A stretch of DNA of 64,000 nucleotides from Pedobacter planticolens (GTDB lineage: Bacteria > Bacteroidota > Bacteroidia > Sphingobacteriales > Sphingobacteriaceae), in the NCBI RefSeq assembly GCF_014172375.1, contig NZ_WNXD01000002.1, forward strand, positions 248,001-312,000, read 5' to 3'. This document shows positions 1-8,692 of the stretch, piece by piece. Numbering within the stretch: the first letter of the stretch is position 1; each line of letters opens with the position of its first letter. The notes beneath the pieces were generated by a model, which searched no databases, was not told the origin of the DNA, and saw nothing but the letters and a program-made list of their open reading frames with translations. The translations under genes were made by a program, and so were the position numbers.

Positions 1-186
1 TGCACCAATGGCATACATCAAATCGCAGCCCGTATCAAAGTACCCCTTCACCTTATTTGTCGCTTCCTGAATCCCAGCATTGCCATCTTGCCCAAAACAT
101 AGTCCACAGATCATTACTAAAACCAAGCATAGCGCAATCACCAATACCCGAAACCTAAACCCTTTTTTTTCTCTTAATCTTTTCAT
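1..186 (-). CDS. traE: TraE-like conjugation protein (DUF4134), 3' part cut by window edge
   Basis: Partial: 62 codons from the ATG at 186 to the window edge. Visible features are a basic N-terminus, a hydrophobic signal or membrane segment (about residues 14-32) ending in CFGQ, then GNAGIQEATNKVKGYFDTG and LMYAIGA. This is the N-terminal pattern of DUF4134/TraE, a small membrane protein of the Bacteroidetes conjugative transposon transfer apparatus, normally followed by TraF and the TraG ATPase. It lies 21 bp downstream of a membrane-protein gene and downstream of rteC, all on the minus strand, so the tra operon probably continues left of the window. Family assignment is from recognition; the remaining ~40 residues are not visible. 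Confidence 0.85.
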   Translation of the reverse strand, partial: MKRLREKKGFRFRVLVIALCLVLVMICGLCFGQDGNAGIQEATNKVKGYFDTGCDLMYAIGA

Positions 187-207
187 ATAAAATCCCTTAA
201 AAACCAA

Positions 208-747
208 CTAGTACCATAAATTCTCCAGCTCCTCTGAACTTAGATGGAACGGCACATGGGCGGCAATAAACTCATTAATTGCACCCACATTGGGATGCGC
301 CCCGATCTTCCCATAATCTTCCTTCACCTTTTCCAGCATTCGAAAGAAATCTAGCTTAGAGCCCGCCTCTTTTTCCAGCCGTGCAAAAATCAATTTAAGC
401 TCCTGGATCACATCCGCTACCAGTCCGACCTGTTCATACCTGCCATCCGGGTTTCCGCCAAAAGAAAGTTGCCCCATTCCCAAAACCGCCATTCCCTCGG
501 GCATCGCCGATCTTCCCATCAGCGAATCCGAACTTACCAACCTACCTTCACCCAACCCGCCACCAGCATTCTCTTCTAGACTTTCTAATCCCTTTTCCCA
601 ACGGTGGGGCAACCGTTCGGAAAGCCCATCCCCGAAAAGGCCAAAAACTTCCCTGCGATAGAATACCAAAAGCACAAAGCAGTACCATAAAAAACTGAGC
701 ACGAACGAGGCCAGCAGAAAAGCTCCCCAAGTAAACTGTTGTAACAT
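208..747 (-). CDS. ICE-associated membrane protein of unknown function
   Basis: 179 aa. One N-terminal transmembrane segment (about residues 7-30, WGAFLLASFVLSFLWYCFVL) is followed by a linker rich in Gly, Ser and Glu, then a helical C-terminal region (about 110-179) with alternating Lys/Glu and a final ELENLWY. I do not recognise a named domain. It sits between rteC and the traE start in the same orientation, 21 bp before traE, which suggests a component or accessory of the conjugation operon with its bulk on one side of the inner membrane. A 98-aa reading frame over 548-844 is out of frame and less protein-like, so I left it out. Confidence 0.7.
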   Translation of the reverse strand: MLQQFTWGAFLLASFVLSFLWYCFVLLVFYRREVFGLFGDGLSERLPHRWEKGLESLEENAGGGLGEGRLVSSDSLMGRSAMPEGMAVLGMGQLSFGGNPDGRYEQVGLVADVIQELKLIFARLEKEAGSKLDFFRMLEKVKEDYGKIGAHPNVGAINEFIAAHVPFHLSSEELENLWY

Positions 748-855
748 ATCCTTCTATTTTTCTAAGTGCTGAATTGCTCTTATCGGAACCAAAATTCCAA
801 AACCTCAAAATCGAAAGCGGTTTATAACCCAGTAGATAACCCAAGAAAAATTGGA

Positions 856-1710
856 TTACTTTGCCCAGGAGGGCACATAGGCGTCCGCATCATCAATCCG
901 CTTAGCTACCGCTACCACCATCTCCTCCAGGAACTTTGTCTTTGACACCAGCTTGCGCTGCTTGATCTTGGCAAACCTTTGGAAATAATTGGAAAGATTG
1001 ATCTCGAATACCTTACCGAACACGTCCACCAGATCAGATATATCGATCTGTCCATCATTGAACTGCTTGGTCTCGAAAACTCCATATAGGATTTCGATCA
1101 AATTGCTCGCATCACCCGTCCAGCGGAGCTGACGCCCCTTCTTACTTACTAGACCAGCGTTGGCAGAACCTGCAGGAATCTGCATTTCAGCCAAAATAAA
1201 AGCCTGCAATTTTTCATAGGCCATGAACTTGGAAAACAGGTAATCCCCCGCCGTTGCAAAAGAAGGATCAAGTTCGGGTATGCCCAGACCTAGAACACCA
1301 CTTACATCTGCTCCCCTTAAAAAATAGACTGAATCCATTTCCCATGCCCCCAAGCGGTAATACTGGTACATCAGTTCATTCAGTCGAAAAAAACGTGAGA
1401 TAAACTTCAGTTGCTCCTTACAATACGCAAAATAATCGCTAATCAAAACTGGCTTGCCGTTTTCAAAACCATATCGTTCAGTGACATAGATCAACTCACT
1501 ATAGCACTTGGGCTTTATCACCTTAAAAAAATCAATCTCCTCCTGTACTGAAGAAAACCCCACCCGCATTATTGCCCGTAATTCATCCAGCACACCTTGT
1601 ACGAGCAATAGACAGGATCTCAAAGTTTCCAGATCAGTAATCCACCTACCCTCCATCCTTGTAAGTTCATCTTGCATTCTTGCAAGCAATACATCGCATT
1701 TTTTTTTCAT
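856..1710 (-). CDS. rteC: RteC family regulator
   Basis: 284 aa, soluble, rich in aromatic and charged residues, no signal peptide. The sequence matches the RteC family by overall pattern: an N-terminal helical region, a central SDYFAYCKEQLKFISRFF stretch, and a C-terminal half with winged-helix-like spacing (TGDASNLIEILYGVFETKQFN, then a final KTKFLEEM segment). In CTnDOT, RteC activates the excision operon; in this family it is commonly found at the edge of conjugation genes. It lies at the boundary between the tra genes to the left and the secretion-system cargo to the right. Start is the ATG at 1710, followed by a Lys-rich N-terminus. Nothing shows that this copy responds to tetracycline; no tetQ is in the window. 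Confidence 0.85.
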   Translation of the reverse strand: MKKKCDVLLARMQDELTRMEGRWITDLETLRSCLLLVQGVLDELRAIMRVGFSSVQEEIDFFKVIKPKCYSELIYVTERYGFENGKPVLISDYFAYCKEQLKFISRFFRLNELMYQYYRLGAWEMDSVYFLRGADVSGVLGLGIPELDPSFATAGDYLFSKFMAYEKLQAFILAEMQIPAGSANAGLVSKKGRQLRWTGDASNLIEILYGVFETKQFNDGQIDISDLVDVFGKVFEINLSNYFQRFAKIKQRKLVSKTKFLEEMVVAVAKRIDDADAYVPSWAK

Positions 1711-2097
1711 AGCCTATCAATTAAAGTTGAAAGAGCGATGAGAGCAAATAGACGGGTCATACCTAAAGTGGGTAATCGTAGCAAAGTGATTAGGGGTTCA
1801 ACCGTTAACGGTTATTGCTCCCCAGCACAAGAACTTGATTTTGACCACTAAAACCAGTAGTAATACCTAATCCATCATTTGAAAAACTGAATACATCCTT
1901 TTTTTTTACGACGAAATAATGGGAATAATTTAAAAAACGGAACTAAGATGGCTATCTAGGTGGTCAATGGTAGGAAAGAAAAGACGAGTTGTCAAAAAAA
2001 GAAAGAAGTCTAGACAATATAGTTCTATCGAGGAAAATGAATTCATATTGCTTGAAACTTTTAAAAAATCCTTAAATTCTCCAGTGTGCAATTGAAC
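1711..2097. other. Intergenic region between rteC and the secretion-system cargo
   Basis: 387 bp with no convincing gene. It should contain the rteC promoter (minus strand). A 42-codon plus-strand frame at 1967-2095 (starting MVGKKRRVVKKRKKSRQ) is very basic and unsupported. No terminator hairpin is clear after the stop at 2098. This is the left junction of the cargo with the ICE backbone. Confidence 0.5.
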
Positions 2098-2646
2098 TTA
2101 TTGTACGATAGCTACCAAAGTAACTTGAAGTGTTAAGCTATTAGTCGCCATACTGACTTCATTTTCAATTTTGACCGAGAGTTTTACCTGCGAAATCTTA
2201 CCAATCCCAGAGCTTTTACTTAAGGTATCCAGCAGTTTGACTAGGTTAACATAACTCCCTTTGAACTTAAATTGCTGAGCAACTACCCCATTTGACACAG
2301 CACTTGTATCTGTTGGTACCTTGAGGTCAGGATCAAAACTAATCTGTAAATCATTCGCCAGCGCCATTCCAGAAACAGTCTGCCATAACCTATTTTCCCG
2401 ATCTTCTTTTTTGACTTTGTATCCTTTTAGCGCCCTGAGATAGAACTCATGCTCTGCATTGAGCTGCACAAAACTACTTCCTGAGACCTTATGACCTCCT
2501 TGCACCTGCTGAAGCTCACGATTGAGTTGAACGGCTTTCAGGGCAGGGACAAATGAACACCTAAAGGCGATGTAAGCCACAATAAGCATTGCCACAATCA
2601 GCACCAATTTTCTTTGCTTATCACTTAGTTTTTGCCACATGATCAA
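2098..2646 (-). CDS. PilO/GspM-like inner-membrane assembly protein
   Basis: 182 aa. A short cytoplasmic N-terminus (MWQKLSDKQRK) leads into one transmembrane helix (about residues 13-31), then a coiled-coil-like stretch with QLNRELQQVQGG and a C-terminal alpha/beta region. The C-terminal FKGSYVNLVKLLDTLSKSS followed by beta-strand-like repeats is the ferredoxin-like pattern of PilO/GspM. Such proteins pair with PilN/GspL to form the inner-membrane platform that links the ATPase to the pseudopilus. The ATG overlaps the stop of the PilN/GspL-like gene by 4 bp, as in pil/gsp operons. It is the last gene of the operon. Primary sequence is poorly conserved in this family, so the call rests on size, topology and gene order. 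Confidence 0.7.
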   Translation of the reverse strand: MIMWQKLSDKQRKLVLIVAMLIVAYIAFRCSFVPALKAVQLNRELQQVQGGHKVSGSSFVQLNAEHEFYLRALKGYKVKKEDRENRLWQTVSGMALANDLQISFDPDLKVPTDTSAVSNGVVAQQFKFKGSYVNLVKLLDTLSKSSGIGKISQVKLSVKIENEVSMATNSLTLQVTLVAIVQ

Positions 2647-3836
2647 TAGGTTAATTGTATATTGAATTGAAATGCTTCAGATTCTTGATCTTCTTGGTAC
2701 TTGATCAGTCGAACTGATTTTATCCAAGGCTTGTCTTTTAACACAAAAATCCAGTTGTTGACTGCCGTTAAATTGGTCGTTTTTCCTTTGATATCTAGGG
2801 TAGGTACAGCTGTTAATTTTTCTTGTTCAGGCTTAATCTTCATATCAATCGCGGTCAATTGCACCTGCCTAGGAAGCTCTTCTCCGATTTCATCCATCAA
2901 AAAACCATAGTTAAATCCTCCATTCCAGTGCAGTTCCCCTAACAGGGCTATCTGTTCTGCATTGCTTTTCTGTAACAGGTCGATCTGATCGGCGCTAGTC
3001 ACCTGCTCCCCCACCTGCCCATTGAGTATGACATTCTGCTGGTTATAATAACCAAACACCAAAAAGCTAATCAATAATAATCCGAATAGCACCCCTAAAA
3101 ACAACAAGACCTTCTTCTTCAGGCTTGCATTTTCCAAAAAAGCCGAAAATTCCTGATGAACCGAATCCACATCCGCTACAATCAGCGAAAGTTTTTCATG
3201 CAAGATCAATTGAAAAGCCGAGGCATAAGCCAGCACATGTTCCTCAACAATCGGTTCCTGCTCCAATTTCAAGAGAAACCTTGCTTTTACATTGGCACCC
3301 ATGCGATAGCTCTTGAACTGTCCCTCGGTACTGGTGTCGAATACATGTCCATCAAATTGAAGTTCCCTGCCATAGCAATTGAGCTGCGACCAGATAGGAG
3401 CGGTAACAATTCCGCCAAGACTCAAAGCAAACACCCTTAGTCCTGCACCTTTGCATTTGCCCAGTAGTTCATCAATAACCTGTTTTCTAATGATACTGAT
3501 TAGAAAATATTCTTCCTGGCCAAAGTGTTGCCTATAAAAATCCTGCGGTTCAATTCCAGCAAAAGTCTGCTGAAAAAGCGATTCGGATTCGCTAGCACCA
3601 GAAAGCTGAACATTCTTATGAATGATTCCCTTCCCCGTTAAGGTCAAGGCAATAGGATGATTTTTCGGCAAGCTGGCAAGAACTTCCACCAAAGTACCCT
3701 CCACTATTTTTTGCAGCTCGATATTCAGGTTTTCTTTTTCTCTTTCAAGCAAACAATAGCGGCAGCTGAACTGATTTTCCTCCAATCGGTTCAGCTCCAC
3801 ACCCAATACTCGACCTAAGTTCTCTACTGGCATCAC
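2643..3836 (-). CDS. GspL/PilM-PilN-like bitopic protein
   Basis: 397 aa. An N-terminal cytoplasmic part (about 1-240) is followed by one strong transmembrane helix (about 242-264, KKVLLFLGVLFGLLLISFLV) and a periplasmic coiled coil plus ferredoxin-like domain (about 265-397, with LPRQVQLTAIDMKI and LDIKGKTTNLTAVNNWI). The second half matches the PilN/GspL periplasmic pattern. The first half has the position of PilM or the GspL cytoplasmic domain, but I see no clear actin-like ATP-binding motifs. Predicted role is anchoring the GspE ATPase to the inner-membrane platform. It overlaps the secretin stop by 1 bp and the GspM-like start by 4 bp. The fused architecture resembles GspL more than separate PilM and PilN. 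Confidence 0.72.
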   Translation of the reverse strand: MMPVENLGRVLGVELNRLEENQFSCRYCLLEREKENLNIELQKIVEGTLVEVLASLPKNHPIALTLTGKGIIHKNVQLSGASESESLFQQTFAGIEPQDFYRQHFGQEEYFLISIIRKQVIDELLGKCKGAGLRVFALSLGGIVTAPIWSQLNCYGRELQFDGHVFDTSTEGQFKSYRMGANVKARFLLKLEQEPIVEEHVLAYASAFQLILHEKLSLIVADVDSVHQEFSAFLENASLKKKVLLFLGVLFGLLLISFLVFGYYNQQNVILNGQVGEQVTSADQIDLLQKSNAEQIALLGELHWNGGFNYGFLMDEIGEELPRQVQLTAIDMKIKPEQEKLTAVPTLDIKGKTTNLTAVNNWIFVLKDKPWIKSVRLIKYQEDQESEAFQFNIQLTY

Positions 3837-5776
3837 TAATAAAGGATAGTGGGTTTAATAAACACCAGGGTGACCACTTTGTTGTTCGATTTTTCCCTGC
3901 TACTAAACAACCATTTGATAATGGGAATACGGGACAACAAAGGAATTCCCGAACCCGATTCGGAGTTTTCAGTCCGCTCTAGCCCACCTAATACAATCAT
4001 ATCTTCATTTTTCGCTCTGATGATGGAAGTAAAAGTACTGGTAGATTTTGGGGGCGGGGCATTTAATGGTGGATTACCTATAAAATCTGATATATCTACC
4101 TTAATGTTTAAGGTCACCTGGTCATCTCCCGAAACAATAGGCCTGATCATGATCTCCAGGTTGGCCTTTACCTCGGTATATTGTTCGGTAATCACCGTCT
4201 GGGCATTAATAGAAGGTACAATGTTCTGTGTTTTCTGGCTATAATACCGCGAACTCCCAATGCTCAAATTTGCTAGGTGACCATTGAGCGTAGAAAGCTT
4301 CGGCACAGATCGAATTTCTACATTGGAGTTATTTTCCAGCGCACTCAGTTTGACATAAAAATTCGGTGTCACCCGACCTAGGTTAATGGAATTGTTATTC
4401 CCCAATTTAGACAAAAAGCTATTGATCGAATTTGCCCCAAACGTATAATCCAGACCAGGTAATATACTACCACCTGTTTTCACACTATCGGAAACACCTG
4501 CACTTATGCCCGTCTTGATTACTTTTCCTTTTCTGATATCCACCAAGGTGACTTCAATCAATACCATAGGCACCACTCGGTCCAGTTGCCTAATGTAATT
4601 TTCAATTTCGTTGATCTGCGGGGCAGAACCAGACAAAAGCAAAGTGTTCTGTTCCCTGAATTCCTTGATCTCCACCCCTTTTTTCCAATCTGTTGGGATC
4701 ATCATTTGAACTGTATCCAAGGACCGATGCTGCAACTGCACAATGCGGTGCGACCTCAAGCCTTCTAACTTTCGGTCTCCAATTAAATAAACCCCAGCCT
4801 CTCTTTTAAATGTATATTCTGTACCCTGTAATAAAGCCGTTAGAAAATTATCGTACGAAATCTTATTCAGTCTTGTGGTAACTGTTCCCTTAATGTCAGA
4901 GTAAATGAAATAATTCACTCCAGCTTCGGCAGTTGCCGATTTAATCAGGTCTAAGATTGGCGTGTTCAAGGCATCTACACTGATTAGTTTCTCGCCTTTT
5001 GTATCCCTTGCGCTTGAAACATTTGAAGCACTACCTTGCGTGCCTGTAGTTGTTGCCTTATTCACTTTTCTTACGCCAGTTGTGTTATCGCCTGTAATGT
5101 ACGTTTCTTCCCCTTCGCCTAATGCCTGAAAAATATACACATTGTCATTGGTCTTGTTCAATTTCAATCCATTGGCATAAGCTAGTTTATCCAGTGCGGT
5201 TTCAAAAGGTGCGGCATTGATAAAAGCTGTTACCATTTTAGAAAGTAGGTTTACTGGCACCACCACATTCTTTTGAGACAATTGACCTATCTTTTTAGCC
5301 ACTAAACTTAAAGTGTCATTACTTAAATCGAAGCCTAAATGATCATTAGCGCCGCTATACGTAACCTTAATTTCCTTCGTTGGAATTACGGTTTTAGCAA
5401 CAGGCACTTTGGTTATGGTCATAATCGAACCAATCAGATTAATATCCAAGTCATATTCCTTAGCTACAAACAGCAGTACATTAAGCGCCGTTTCATTGGT
5501 AAAATTGTAATAGACCTTAAAGTTCACCTGCGGGTCGATGTTGATGTTCAAATTATTTGACTGGGCCAGCGCCCTCAAAAATTCCGGCGCCGTAGCCCCC
5601 GACATGGACAGCTGCACCTTTTGGTTTAAGCCTGGCACCATGACCGATAATGCTTTCAACCTGTTCTCTATTTTAGCTAAACGTTCTGCTGGATTTTCTT
5701 GTGCTTTTGCACTCAGGGCAGATAAACAAAAGTATAAGGAGCTAATTAAGAGTAAACGATAAAGGAGGATACGCAT
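3836..5776 (-). CDS. gspD: Secretin (GspD/PilQ-like outer-membrane channel)
   Basis: 646 aa with a Sec signal peptide (about 1-26, ending SALSAKAQ). The first ~130 residues resemble a secretin/TonB short N-terminal domain (LNINIDPQVNFKVYYNF). Further N-domain repeats follow, including INAAPFETALDKLAYANGL and a Ser/Thr/Gly-rich linker near 230-260. The C-terminal secretin domain (about 400-646) carries the family signatures: EIRSVPKLSTLNG, MIVLGGLERTENS, and GIPLLSRIPIIKWLFSS. Family role is the multimeric outer-membrane pore through which folded periplasmic proteins or pili pass. It lies 6 bp downstream of gspE. No pilotin gene or obvious pilotin-binding tail is visible; the protein ends shortly after the secretin domain. 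Confidence 0.93.
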   Translation of the reverse strand: MRILLYRLLLISSLYFCLSALSAKAQENPAERLAKIENRLKALSVMVPGLNQKVQLSMSGATAPEFLRALAQSNNLNINIDPQVNFKVYYNFTNETALNVLLFVAKEYDLDINLIGSIMTITKVPVAKTVIPTKEIKVTYSGANDHLGFDLSNDTLSLVAKKIGQLSQKNVVVPVNLLSKMVTAFINAAPFETALDKLAYANGLKLNKTNDNVYIFQALGEGEETYITGDNTTGVRKVNKATTTGTQGSASNVSSARDTKGEKLISVDALNTPILDLIKSATAEAGVNYFIYSDIKGTVTTRLNKISYDNFLTALLQGTEYTFKREAGVYLIGDRKLEGLRSHRIVQLQHRSLDTVQMMIPTDWKKGVEIKEFREQNTLLLSGSAPQINEIENYIRQLDRVVPMVLIEVTLVDIRKGKVIKTGISAGVSDSVKTGGSILPGLDYTFGANSINSFLSKLGNNNSINLGRVTPNFYVKLSALENNSNVEIRSVPKLSTLNGHLANLSIGSSRYYSQKTQNIVPSINAQTVITEQYTEVKANLEIMIRPIVSGDDQVTLNIKVDISDFIGNPPLNAPPPKSTSTFTSIIRAKNEDMIVLGGLERTENSESGSGIPLLSRIPIIKWLFSSREKSNNKVVTLVFIKPTILY

Positions 5777-5782
5777 AGTTAT

Positions 5783-7201
5783 TTAGATGGCTAATAATAA
5801 TGGGAAAATTTCTTCTAGGGATGTTTTGCCCTCAACAAATAAGTTAAAGGCATTTTCAGCAATTGTCTTGATGTTCCGCTCCTTGAGCAGTGGCGCTATT
5901 TCCATATTGCCCTGTTTAATCTCAAAGGCTAGATCTGCATCAATTGGAATAACTTCATAAACGGCCTTACGACCTTTGTAACCTGTATAATAACATTCGG
6001 TACAGCCCTTTGCAACAAATTGCTTATCCAGCGCAATGGGTGCCTTAAACTGTTTAGGATATTGGTTGACATTAAAGTTTGTTTCTGTTTTGCAAGTGGG
6101 GCAAAGTAATCTTACCAATCGTTGGGCAACAGTGGTATTGAGTGTATTGGCTACCAAAAAACCAGGAATACCCATATCTATTAATCTTGAAACCGTACCC
6201 CAGGCAGAATTGGTATGTATGGTAGATAACACCAAGTGCCCTGTCAATGCCGCCCGAATGGCCATATTTGCTGTTTCTGGATCACGGATCTCGCCCACCA
6301 TGATCACATCGGGATCCTGGCGTAAAAACGTACGCAGAGCAGAGGCAAAACCTAGTCCAATACTCTCTTTCAACTGCACCTGATTAATACCCTCCAAAGT
6401 GTATTCTATAGGATCTTCTATCGTCAGGATATTGCGGGTAGTTTTATTTAATAATTTAAGCGTAGCATACAGTGTAGTGGTTTTGCCCGAACCAGTTGGA
6501 CCGCTGATCAAGATGATCCCATTTGGTCGTTGTACGCCTTGCATATAATTCCCCATGTCCTCTTGGGAAAGGCCTAGGGTATTCAAATCAATATCTGTAC
6601 TGGTATTGCTCAGTAAACGCAATACGATTTTCTCTCCATGTAGCGTTGGCAATACCGAAACCCTGATATCAAATGCACCCTGACCAGCAGATTGATAATG
6701 AATACGGCCGTCCTGAGGCAAACGTTTTTCAGCGATATCCAAATTGGCCATGATCTTGATCTTATTGACCAGAGCGGGGTAATCTTCTCTTGCAATCTGG
6801 TAACGTTCTATCATCATCCCATCGATACGGATACGTACCCTTGATTTTTTCTCGAAAGTCTCAATATGGATATCACTGCTTTTCAGTTTCCGTGCCTCTT
6901 CAATCAAGGTGCTCAAAAAATCATCATTTGCCGTAATAGCCGATAGGGATTGTTCTTGGTTAAAACCGGTATCCGTTAAATAATAGGTCGACAGCAGACG
7001 ACTGATTTCAGTTTTTGGAACTGGAGTTAACTTAATGTCCTTGTTCAAGATGATTTGTAGTTCATCCATCAAATTATCTTGGCTACTGTCCTCATCACAA
7101 TATAAGGACAATAGGTTTGCTTCTGCAAATTCAGGGATAACCCTGTACTGCAGGGCAATGTCCTTTGTAATTAAGTGAAGCTGGTCTGCCGTAAATTCCA
7201 T
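5783..7201 (-). CDS. gspE: GspE/PilB-type secretion assembly ATPase
   Basis: 472 aa. Canonical motifs are present: Walker A GPTGSGKT (234-241), Asp box ILTIEDPIE (about 258-266), Walker B VIMVGEIRD (299-307), His box GHLVLSTIHTN (321-331), and a zinc-binding CPTC...CTEC pair (Cys 367, 370, 400, 403). The tetracysteine marks GspE/PilB assembly ATPases and is generally absent from PilT retraction ATPases. The N1 domain is short, so the protein is somewhat smaller than typical ~500-570-aa PilB. It would power pseudopilus polymerisation from the cytoplasm through GspL and GspF. It lies between the prepilin peptidase (1 bp) and secretin (6 bp) genes. It is the only ATPase of this type in the window. 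Confidence 0.95.
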   Translation of the reverse strand: MEFTADQLHLITKDIALQYRVIPEFAEANLLSLYCDEDSSQDNLMDELQIILNKDIKLTPVPKTEISRLLSTYYLTDTGFNQEQSLSAITANDDFLSTLIEEARKLKSSDIHIETFEKKSRVRIRIDGMMIERYQIAREDYPALVNKIKIMANLDIAEKRLPQDGRIHYQSAGQGAFDIRVSVLPTLHGEKIVLRLLSNTSTDIDLNTLGLSQEDMGNYMQGVQRPNGIILISGPTGSGKTTTLYATLKLLNKTTRNILTIEDPIEYTLEGINQVQLKESIGLGFASALRTFLRQDPDVIMVGEIRDPETANMAIRAALTGHLVLSTIHTNSAWGTVSRLIDMGIPGFLVANTLNTTVAQRLVRLLCPTCKTETNFNVNQYPKQFKAPIALDKQFVAKGCTECYYTGYKGRKAVYEVIPIDADLAFEIKQGNMEIAPLLKERNIKTIAENAFNLFVEGKTSLEEIFPLLLAI

Positions 7202-7202
7202 C

Positions 7203-7724
7203 TTATAAATTGAAATAATTAATCAAGCCCAAATCAGTCGTCAGGTCCATTTTTTCTACAAAACCATCCAACAGCATAAAAACCATCAATAACAGCGCCT
7301 GTTCCCCTGCTAAAGGAATTTTTGGATTGGATTTTTCAACAAAAAACGCCATGGTAATGCTCATCAAGATTACAGCAAAAAGGCTAATGAGGTAATACAC
7401 CACATAATTAAAAAAGGAGAAATAAGTAGCAATACTTAGTAAGAAAAACAAATCTCCCAAACCAAAATAACCGTTGAAGATATTGACCATCTTCTTTTCT
7501 TTTATGGAAAAATAAAGCATCAAAAAAAACAGTTGACTGCCCAAAAACATTAGGTTATACTTCATATCGGCTAATAAAACTTGCCAGTTACTTTGCATTA
7601 ACTTTAATGCACCTAGGGCAACTAATAAAAACACAAACAACCACCAATACACCGCCCTAAACTTAAAATCCTGCCAAGCTATGGTTAGCAAAATGACAAA
7701 CGTAAACCCTTGTAATGCGAGCAT
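7203..7724 (-). CDS. Prepilin peptidase (A24 family), minimal form
   Basis: 173 aa, polytopic, about five to six membrane segments. Both aspartates of A24 aspartyl peptidases are present: Asp19 in AWQDFKFRAVYWW (first-motif position, with basic residues after it) and Asp91 in YFGLGDLFFL (the GxGD motif). It lacks the N-terminal methylase domain and zinc cysteines of PilD/GspO, so it is a short, TadV/CpaA-like type. The expected substrates are the three prepilin-like proteins in this cluster, cleaved at the membrane face after a basic leader. The gene abuts both the pseudopilin gene (no spacer) and gspE (1 bp). Confidence 0.85.
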   Translation of the reverse strand: MLALQGFTFVILLTIAWQDFKFRAVYWWLFVFLLVALGALKLMQSNWQVLLADMKYNLMFLGSQLFFLMLYFSIKEKKMVNIFNGYFGLGDLFFLLSIATYFSFFNYVVYYLISLFAVILMSITMAFFVEKSNPKIPLAGEQALLLMVFMLLDGFVEKMDLTTDLGLINYFNL

Positions 7725-8144
7725 CTAATCTGGTGTTACTTCTTTTAGTGTTTTATCCTGATCGATCTGCCACACATTGAATACTCCATCCCCATCAAAA
7801 TCTGCCACCGCCGTGGCCTTAGCTAAAAAGCTGGTATTATTGGCAGAGGTGATTTCTACCTTATAGTTGGCTTTGCCATCCTTGCCATCACTGGATAATT
7901 TCTCTTGGATAAAACCTAGCTCAACCAAATCTGTACTGTACTTGGAATGTTCGTAGAAATAGCTTTGCTGTAATTTAGCCAAATGTTCCAATTGCAATTT
8001 AGCCTCTGTCGTCTTTGCCTTGGTAATTAAGGGCATCAAGTTGGGCAATGCCAACAAAACAAGGATACCTATGATGACCAAGACCACCAAGATCTCCGTT
8101 AACGTATATGCTTTTACTTTCTTTTTGAGTACCTGATCAACCAT
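7725..8144 (-). CDS. gspG: Major pseudopilin (GspG-like prepilin)
   Basis: 139 aa. A short basic leader (MVDQVLKKKVKA) precedes the class III prepilin core YTLTEILVVLVIIGILVLL with Glu at +5. A long N-terminal helix continues to about residue 50, then a small globular domain with GDGKANYKVEIT and a C-terminal DFDGDGVFNVWQIDQD, which resembles the Ca-binding end of GspG. The residue before the predicted cleavage is Ala, not the usual Gly, as in the other two pseudopilins here. It is the first gene of the second secretion operon and carries a weak copy of the shared promoter upstream (8184-8234). Family role is to form the pseudopilus piston. Confidence 0.88.
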   Translation of the reverse strand: MVDQVLKKKVKAYTLTEILVVLVIIGILVLLALPNLMPLITKAKTTEAKLQLEHLAKLQQSYFYEHSKYSTDLVELGFIQEKLSSDGKDGKANYKVEITSANNTSFLAKATAVADFDGDGVFNVWQIDQDKTLKEVTPD

Positions 8145-8183
8145 ACAATTACATTGAATTTTTCTAACATAATTTAAAGAGTA

Positions 8184-8234
8184 ATTCCGAATACAAATAA
8201 TGTTTTTGTCAACTGCCCATATCGATGGACGAAT
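8184..8234 (-). promoter_or_regulatory. Weak copy of the shared LytTR-type promoter before gspG
   Basis: Plus-strand reading: attccgaat (8184-8192), 14 nt, tgtcaac (8207-8213), then gacgaat (8228-8234), 21 bp apart start to start. This keeps the spacing of the canonical sites before the Rhs modules and the LytTR operon, but the core matches tttgccaat at only 6 of 9 positions and neither half-site is perfect. It sits 40-90 bp upstream of the gspG start. It may be a low-affinity site or a decayed one. Confidence 0.45.
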
Positions 8235-8307
8235 AATAGGAATCTAATGATGAATTATCATTTTCTACTGATAACCCATATTTAAAAAAATGAGAATGAT
8301 GCAAAAA

Positions 8308-8334
8308 AGCAGGGGTTTTTAAGCCAATCCTGCT
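8308..8334 (-). terminator. Possible terminator upstream of gspG
   Basis: Inverted repeat AGCAGG/CCTGCT with a 15-nt loop. On the minus strand it is followed by TTTTTTGC, which suits rho-independent termination of transcripts arriving from the Rhs module. The stem is short. Confidence 0.4.
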
Positions 8335-8449
8335 TAAAATTTGATTCTTTGAGAAGAAAGCCTAAATAATTTCGGGTTATTCCGATTAGAACCTCGAAAG
8401 GTTCAGGACAGCTAAATCTAAAGCTACAACATAAAAAAAATTAAGACTA

Positions 8450-8548
8450 AAAGGCTTTGGAAGAATTATTACAATAAAAATCTTAAAGTTGTAGATATGT
8501 TTAACGAAACTAATTGACCTAAACAGTAAACCTTTTTCAGGACGAGAC
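8450..8548. repeat. Dispersed repeat, copy 1
   Basis: Contains aaggctttggaagaatta, aaagttgtagatatgtttaa, and ends in cctttttcaggacgagac. Related copies lie at 31479-31631, about 39777-39990 and 50768-50790. A further shared piece, cagtatcgaatataag, follows at 8573-8588 and recurs at 39935-39950. Sequence after caggacgagac differs completely among copies 1, 2 and 4. The copy sits between the module 1 immunity gene and the gspG promoter. Confidence 0.7.
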
Positions 8549-8624
8549 AAGGTGATAAAATTATATGTTACTCAGTATCGAATATAAGTTTTTTGGATGG
8601 ATTTAAAATTGTCTTTAAAACAAA

Positions 8625-8655
8625 ATACTTCAGCATACATGGTATACTGAAGTAT
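8625..8655 (-). terminator. Terminator after Rhs module 1
   Basis: Perfect 9-bp stem ATACTTCAG/CTGAAGTAT (8625-8633 and 8647-8655). On the minus strand it is followed by TTTGTTTTAAAG. It lies 38 bp after the stop of the immunity-type gene at 8693. Confidence 0.7.
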
Positions 8656-8692
8656 AAGTGGGACGCTTGCGCTATACTAAACTAATTTTAAA

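Noticed and set aside
548..844. 98-codon minus-strand frame over the ICE membrane-protein gene
   Set aside because: Shadow of the 208-747 gene; poor protein composition.
1967..2095. 42-codon plus-strand frame with a very basic N-terminus
   Set aside because: Too short and unsupported; no homologue recognised and no ribosome signal. Mentioned in the intergenic entry.
5783..7201. Reading the ATPase as a PilT retraction motor
   Set aside because: The tetracysteine motif and position with gspD point to an assembly ATPase; no second ATPase is present, so twitching pili are unlikely.
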